The notes beneath the pieces were generated by a model, which was not told the origin of the DNA, made no database searches, and was given only the letters and a program-made list of their open reading frames with translations. From DATFKA01 sp042095835 (lineage in GTDB: Bacteria > Bacteroidota > Bacteroidia > Chitinophagales > Saprospiraceae), in contig JBELML010000130.1 of the NCBI GenBank assembly GCA_042095835.1, forward strand, positions 1 to 17,913: a DNA stretch of 17,913 bases, written 5' to 3'. A program made the position numbers and the translations under genes. Numbering within the stretch: the stretch's first letter is position 1; every line of letters starts with the position of its first letter. Shown here one piece after another: positions 14,217 to 17,913 of this stretch.

Positions 14217-15164
14217 TTATTTGTATTGAGGTAAAACACCTTCAATTTGTGCGCGATTGATTTCTTCCCATTCCGGTAGTTTTAAGTCTTCCCCAAGTGC
14301 CTCTTTAGCTTCGTCAATCATAAAACCAGGAGGTAAGGTGGCGATTTCGAACAGTACATGGCCGGGCATCCGAAAGTAAATAGAGTGAAAATAATTTCTA
14401 TCCTTCACATCCGTAACTTTGAAACCCAACTCATCGCTCAATCGGTGACGCATCGCTAAAAGTGCCTCGTCACTTTCTACTCTCCAGGCTACATGGTGTA
14501 CCGTTCCAATACCGTTTTTGCCGCGATCCAGGTCTGCATCGTCGCGCACATCTACATAATTTCCGGCGGCACTACCTTCTATAGAGGCAAATCGAGTGTA
14601 TCTGCCTTCCGTTCCTATTTTTGACAGGCCAAACTCTTCCATCAAAAAGTCAAAAGTAGGGCCGGTTTCTTTGATAGAAAGGGTGACAGAATGAATGCCT
14701 CGGATAGCGTTTTCATAGCTGATCGCGGTGGTTGCCCAGGGGCTTCGATCATCCTCATCATTCAAAATGATCTCTATTTTCAAGCCAGAGGGATCCTCGA
14801 ATTGTAAAATGGAGTTGCCAAATCTGGTCGTCTCCGTATAGGACACGTCGTAATCGGCTAGTCTGGTTTTCCAAAATTCAGTAGCTATCGTAGGCGCAGA
14901 GAAAGCTGTAACGGCAACTTGTCCACTACCTTCTACGCCTATCCTGACGCCCTGACCTTTATAAGGGAAGGTGGTCATGATTGTACCAGGATCGCCTGTT
15001 TCATTTCCATAATAGAAATGATAAACTTGATTATTATCAAAGTTGACCGTTTTCTTTACGAGTCGTTGACCAAGAATCTGCGTGTAAAATTGGTAATCTT
15101 CTTTGGCATCATTGACCGTAGCCGTCACATGATGTAAGCCTTTGATAAGATGCTGAGTGTGCAT
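14217..15164 (-). CDS. Ring-cleaving VOC dioxygenase, MhqO/MhqE-like
   Basis: The 315-residue protein belongs to the vicinal-oxygen-chelate (glyoxalase/extradiol dioxygenase) superfamily, in the MhqO/MhqE/MhqA group. Two VOC halves are visible (about 5-140 and 155-285). Candidate metal ligands are His12 (GLHHVTA), His224 (TVHHVAWRV) and Glu273 (VLFEIAT), a 2-His-1-carboxylate set for Fe(II) or another divalent metal. Family landmarks include the early VNFDNNQVYHFYYGN stretch, GDPGT and the later RNYFHSIYFRMPGHVLFEIATLPPGF. These enzymes are proposed to open hydroquinone- or catechol-type rings. The hydrolase follows after 8 bases. B. subtilis has several paralogues of this group, so a single gene symbol is not assigned. 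Confidence 0.9.
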   Translation of the reverse strand: MHTQHLIKGLHHVTATVNDAKEDYQFYTQILGQRLVKKTVNFDNNQVYHFYYGNETGDPGTIMTTFPYKGQGVRIGVEGSGQVAVTAFSAPTIATEFWKTRLADYDVSYTETTRFGNSILQFEDPSGLKIEIILNDEDDRSPWATTAISYENAIRGIHSVTLSIKETGPTFDFLMEEFGLSKIGTEGRYTRFASIEGSAAGNYVDVRDDADLDRGKNGIGTVHHVAWRVESDEALLAMRHRLSDELGFKVTDVKDRNYFHSIYFRMPGHVLFEIATLPPGFMIDEAKEALGEDLKLPEWEEINRAQIEGVLPQYK

Positions 15165-15400
15165 TGTATGATGAATTAAAGATCTACGAATTGTTTATTG
15201 TCTCCATACAAAGTTGCGACTTCTACACAAGCAAAGTAATGGCGAAAACGAGGTCTATGTTGTAAAAATTAAAGTTGGGTCACTTATACACAGTGGTTTT
15301 AGGGCGCATTTTAAGAGAAAACCGTATTTTCAACCTTTATTATTAAGTTCTTCTTTAGACATTATTCTTTGTCCGTTACTAAAGAAGAAAAAATTTAAAG
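15165..15400. other. Divergent intergenic region
   Basis: The region separates the dioxygenase operon (-) from the alpha/beta hydrolase (+). A plus-strand frame at 15214-15474 overlaps the real hydrolase gene and is judged spurious. No exact TAnnTTTG was found for the minus operon. The final 40 bases hold the 19-mer shared with the palindromic element. Confidence 0.5.
15362..15380 (+). repeat. 19-bp copy of the palindromic element's end, near a start codon
   Basis: TTATTCTTTGTCCGTTACT is the exact reverse complement of 188-206. It ends 20 bases before the ATG at 15401 and contains TATTCTTTG, one base longer than the -7 consensus. The rest of the 161-bp element is not recognisable here. It may serve as a promoter piece. 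Confidence 0.5.
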
Positions 15401-16366
15401 ATGAAGCGCTTTCTTATTGGTTTAGTCATTCTACTTATTGGACTCTATTTTGCGGCTTGTTGGTATTTTTCTAATCTCATTCTGCATCCTCCACAAGGCG
15501 ATCCTATCAAAAGAGCAGAGGTCATGTCAACTATGGTAGGTACAGGTGCTGAAAGTGTGTACCCTGGCTTGGCAGTACCCGATACCTTCTCTGTGCTTGG
15601 AGCAGGTAATAAGAAAATTAGCGGATGGCACTTTAAGGCTACCAATACTCAATGCGGTATAATTCTAGCCCACGGCTGGTCTGGTTATCGGGTAGATATG
15701 AACAAATACATGCCTCTCTTTGAGTCATGCGGATGTGATTTTGTAACCTACGATCATCGAGGACACCACCAAAGTGAGGAGGCATTCGCTACCGGTGGAC
15801 TCCTGGAAGCAGAGGACCTTTTAAGGATTACCGATTGGCTACAACAACAAACCGGACTACCCGATCAGCAGATCGGATGGCTGGGTGTTTCCTGGGGTGG
15901 CGCTACGGTTTTGCAGGCAGGAGGAAGTGATGAGAATGTAGCATTTATCGTTTCAGATTCGCCTTTTCAAAATTGGTATTCTGCTGTCTTAGAAAGGGCG
16001 ATTCGGGATTACGGGAGCTGGATTAACGCTTTTGTGCCAGGTATTAAGACTTTAGTGAAGTGGAGAGCTGGTGTAGATTTTGATGCTGCTAGTGCCCTAG
16101 ATCAAGCAGCAAATATTGAAGAACCTGTCTTATTGATCCACTCCAAAGCAGATTCGTCTACGGCCTCTACGCAGTCTGTAAATATCGCAGCTGCTTTGAA
16201 TACTCAAAACAGTACTTTCTACCATACAGACTTTGGCAATGACCACGCTAAAGATATCAGTAATAACCCACTCGAATTCAAAACTTATGTGCAAGATTTT
16301 ATGGCTAAATACACACCTGGATTTGGTGCTTGTAGCGTGCCACAAGATTCTACCTTGCGCCAATAG
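15401..16366 (+). CDS. Membrane-anchored alpha/beta hydrolase
   Basis: This 321-residue protein has one N-terminal hydrophobic segment (about 4-24) that anchors or exports it, followed by an alpha/beta hydrolase fold. LAHGWSG (89-95) provides the oxyanion region, and YDHRGHHQS (117-125) is a typical following block. The nucleophile elbow GVSWGG gives Ser164. Asp251 (HSKADSS) and His282 (GNDHAKD) complete the triad. Cys20 sits in FAAC, a weak lipobox because of the Phe, so lipid attachment is uncertain. The substrate is unknown; the family includes serine aminopeptidase- and esterase-like enzymes, often of the YqkD/FrsA-like kind. It is a single gene with its own upstream region; the secreted caspase-like gene follows after 173 bases. 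The ATG at 15401 follows an A-rich leader. Confidence 0.87.
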   Translation: MKRFLIGLVILLIGLYFAACWYFSNLILHPPQGDPIKRAEVMSTMVGTGAESVYPGLAVPDTFSVLGAGNKKISGWHFKATNTQCGIILAHGWSGYRVDMNKYMPLFESCGCDFVTYDHRGHHQSEEAFATGGLLEAEDLLRITDWLQQQTGLPDQQIGWLGVSWGGATVLQAGGSDENVAFIVSDSPFQNWYSAVLERAIRDYGSWINAFVPGIKTLVKWRAGVDFDAASALDQAANIEEPVLLIHSKADSSTASTQSVNIAAALNTQNSTFYHTDFGNDHAKDISNNPLEFKTYVQDFMAKYTPGFGACSVPQDSTLRQ

Positions 16367-16443
16367 CCTCTTAAAAAATTGTTAAAGGAAAATTCTTTTC
16401 GTGCATTTCGACTTTTTCTGGTTCTTAAGGGTGTAACAATCAA

Positions 16444-16479
16444 AAAGTAGTCCACTTGAGTGATCAAGACAACTACTTT
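16444..16479. terminator. Two-part hairpin between the hydrolase and the caspase-like gene
   Basis: AAAGTAG (16444-16450) pairs with CTACTTT (16473-16479), and inside it CTTGA (16455-16459) pairs with TCAAG (16464-16468). Only TTT follows. It could terminate the hydrolase transcript weakly or be a regulatory site of the next gene. Confidence 0.35.
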
Positions 16480-16539
16480 GGAGGATTCCGAAAATCCAAA
16501 ATAGAGTAGGAGATTTTACCCATTAAAAGTTTGAAAACC

Positions 16540-17811
16540 ATGAAAACCGTTAACCAATGGAAGTCCCTTGGGCTTCTAGCCTTATGCCTTTGCCTAAGTT
16601 TAGGCCACCTTTTTGCCAAAAAAAGTGAGTTGTTTTTACCGCCACCACAGAAAACTGCATCGATTGCACTCGTATCTTTTGATAATGCTAACAATCCGGT
16701 CTTCGATTCAATGCAGGATTTAGTTCAGAACTTTGGAAACGCCTACCATAAAACCTTCGATGGATATGACAAAAGCGTTTTGCTAAAGCGTACCTGGAAC
16801 AACAGCCGCAGACCGACGGTACACGTTCGCACAGATTTTACCAATGCCTTTTTTAATCAAATCAAGGCTTTGACGAACCAAGGTTATGTAATAGATATTT
16901 TCATTTTCACACACGGCTATTCAAGCGGTTCCATTAGTACTGATTTTGGCTCCATCACCGAAAGTGTAATCCGCTCTCGTTTAGGAGATCGCTGCTATCC
17001 CATTCGTCTTGTTTATCAAATGAATTGCTATGGCTCCGAATTGAATGATGCGTGGCGGGCAGTAGGAGCTGTTACAGCAGTAGGTTCTGATTTGGTCAAT
17101 TTCTACCCCAATAATTTCAACAAATTTATTACCGAATGGAATAGTGGGGCCTCTGTACAGACCGCGCTACAACGCTCCAATACGGCTGCCAACAGAACTT
17201 TAGCCCAGAGCTATATCGTAGTACACTCTAATACGAAATTCAATTTTAGAAAGTGTATTCCAGGGAGTACGGTGCTTGGGAAACGCCCCTGTGCGGAAAG
17301 CTACTTTGATAAAAATTGGGGCCTCGATGGAGCTGATTATAATGCCAGCTTAAGTGGTAAGGACAATATGACCCGATCATCCAGAATGATGGTTGCTGGA
17401 AATAGAAACCTCCGTAAAGTGCAGAAAACGCACCCCACTTGTACCGCTGGAACAACGGCTACCAACCCGACCACGCCCCAACCTGTACAGTATAAAGTAC
17501 TCCTGACGACTAAAGGGATCGTCTACTCCGCTAGAAGAGGGAAAAAGACGAGTGCAACAAGTACCAAGGACAAAGTAAGAGTAACCGTAAAGAAGACCAA
17601 TGGTAGAGCTAAAACCTCTGTGACAGTCTACGCACTGTCGAATGGACAAGAGTCTTATCTGGCTTCTTACGAGTTTCCAAATGGAAATAGCACAAGTACC
17701 AAGACGTTTAATCTGACTGGAGTCCGCAATAAAAAGATTGTTGTTTATCTGAGAAACAACTCTGCGGCTAATACCTTCCAGTATGATTTGAAGGTGCAGG
17801 AGCGGCCATAG
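16540..17811 (+). CDS. Secreted protein with caspase-like (clan CD) candidate His/Cys dyad
   Basis: Taken from the ATG at 16540, this is a 423-residue exported protein; the in-frame TTG at 16531 adds only three residues and is not needed. The signal peptide is about 1-26 (ending LFA). The middle domain (about 38-235) has two clan-CD-like blocks. Strand VIDIFIFTHGYSSG ends in His125-Gly, and strand IRLVYQMNCYGSEL ends in Asn-Cys163. A VGAVTAVGSD strand and a WNSG segment follow. Caspases, gingipains and clostripain share this layout (a hydrophobic strand ending HG, then a hydrophobic strand ending in Cys), with a spacing of a few dozen residues; here it is 38. The C-terminal 110 residues (about 315-423) look like a basic all-beta domain after a Thr/Pro linker. 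Peptidase activity is inferred from motifs only; the family is otherwise unrecognised. Confidence 0.72.
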   Translation: MKTVNQWKSLGLLALCLCLSLGHLFAKKSELFLPPPQKTASIALVSFDNANNPVFDSMQDLVQNFGNAYHKTFDGYDKSVLLKRTWNNSRRPTVHVRTDFTNAFFNQIKALTNQGYVIDIFIFTHGYSSGSISTDFGSITESVIRSRLGDRCYPIRLVYQMNCYGSELNDAWRAVGAVTAVGSDLVNFYPNNFNKFITEWNSGASVQTALQRSNTAANRTLAQSYIVVHSNTKFNFRKCIPGSTVLGKRPCAESYFDKNWGLDGADYNASLSGKDNMTRSSRMMVAGNRNLRKVQKTHPTCTAGTTATNPTTPQPVQYKVLLTTKGIVYSARRGKKTSATSTKDKVRVTVKKTNGRAKTSVTVYALSNGQESYLASYEFPNGNSTSTKTFNLTGVRNKKIVVYLRNNSAANTFQYDLKVQERP

Positions 17812-17829
17812 ATGGTCGGAGGGTTTGAT

Positions 17830-17884
17830 ATTTAGCGCTTAGAGTTACTCTTTGAGGTTTTACTCTAGGCGCTAAATCTTTTTA
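17830..17884 (+). terminator. Strong intrinsic terminator of the caspase-like gene
   Basis: The arm at 17830-17845 (ATTTAGCGCTTAGAGT) pairs with 17862-17877 (ACTCTAGGCGCTAAAT) over 16 positions with one T-G wobble. The loop is 16 bases. CTTTTT follows the stem, giving a U tract. It begins 19 bases after the stop codon. Confidence 0.88.
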
Positions 17885-17913
17885 GTGTAGCTTATCGCAC
17901 ATTTCTGTACTTT

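Noticed and set aside
15214..15474. Plus-strand frame of 86 codons before and into the hydrolase gene
   Set aside because: It overlaps the hydrolase signal segment in another frame and has no similarity to known proteins that I can see.

Overview
The window looks like a piece of a Bacteroidota chromosome, most likely from the Saprospiria (Lewinella-like) branch. The signs are: the Bacteroidota -7 promoter hexamer-pair TAnnTTTG upstream of several genes; A/T-rich leaders without Shine-Dalgarno sequences; and family content typical of the phylum (a Reg_prop/Y_Y_Y sensor kinase with a LytTR regulator, an RRM-only RNA-binding protein, tRNA_anti-like OB-fold and YceI proteins). The genus is inference only. 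No tRNA, rRNA, CRISPR array, phage gene or intact transposase was seen.

Layout. 1-418: no gene, but a 161-bp imperfect palindrome (188-348) whose end recurs 15 kb away. 419-2780 (+): a YceI lipoprotein, a DUF554 membrane protein with a perfect terminator-like hairpin inside its coding sequence, and a membrane-anchored LAS-type (MepA-like) zinc peptidase. 3061-3345 (+): an RRM RNA-binding protein with a GTG start and a long U-rich leader, converging on mtaB (3437-4786, -), a tRNA methylthiotransferase; a bidirectional terminator separates them. 4918-5766 (+): an AraC regulator.

6058-10411 (+): a signalling block. A secreted YceI protein overlaps a sensor kinase of about 1000 residues (two predicted seven-bladed propellers, Y_Y_Y, one membrane helix, LytS-type kinase), which is followed by its LytTR response regulator. 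10412-11277 is an 866-bp gene-free stretch with a tandem array of about 20-21-bp palindromic units and several other palindromes. 11278-12243 (+): an OB-fold (tRNA_anti-like) protein and a third YceI protein form a short operon behind a leader hairpin. 12664-13530 (+): a lipoprotein of unknown function, converging through a shared terminator on a two-gene minus-strand operon (13582-15164) that encodes an MhqD-like hydrolase and an MhqO/MhqE-like ring-cleaving VOC dioxygenase, a pairing known from quinone detoxification in Bacillus. 15401-16366 (+): a membrane-anchored alpha/beta hydrolase. 16540-17811 (+): a secreted protein with a caspase-like His/Cys dyad candidate and a C-terminal beta domain, closed by a strong terminator.

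How the parts may fit: most products act in the envelope or periplasm. Three YceI proteins (a fold known to bind isoprenoid lipids, including quinone-like ones) together with a quinone-type detoxification pair suggest an envelope-lipid/quinone theme. The tightest and most testable link is the YceI gene overlapping the sensor kinase, which could mean that the YceI protein presents a ligand to the sensor. The most novel candidates are this YceI-kinase coupling, the caspase-like secreted protein, the palindromic element with promoter-like ends, and the 20-21-bp array.
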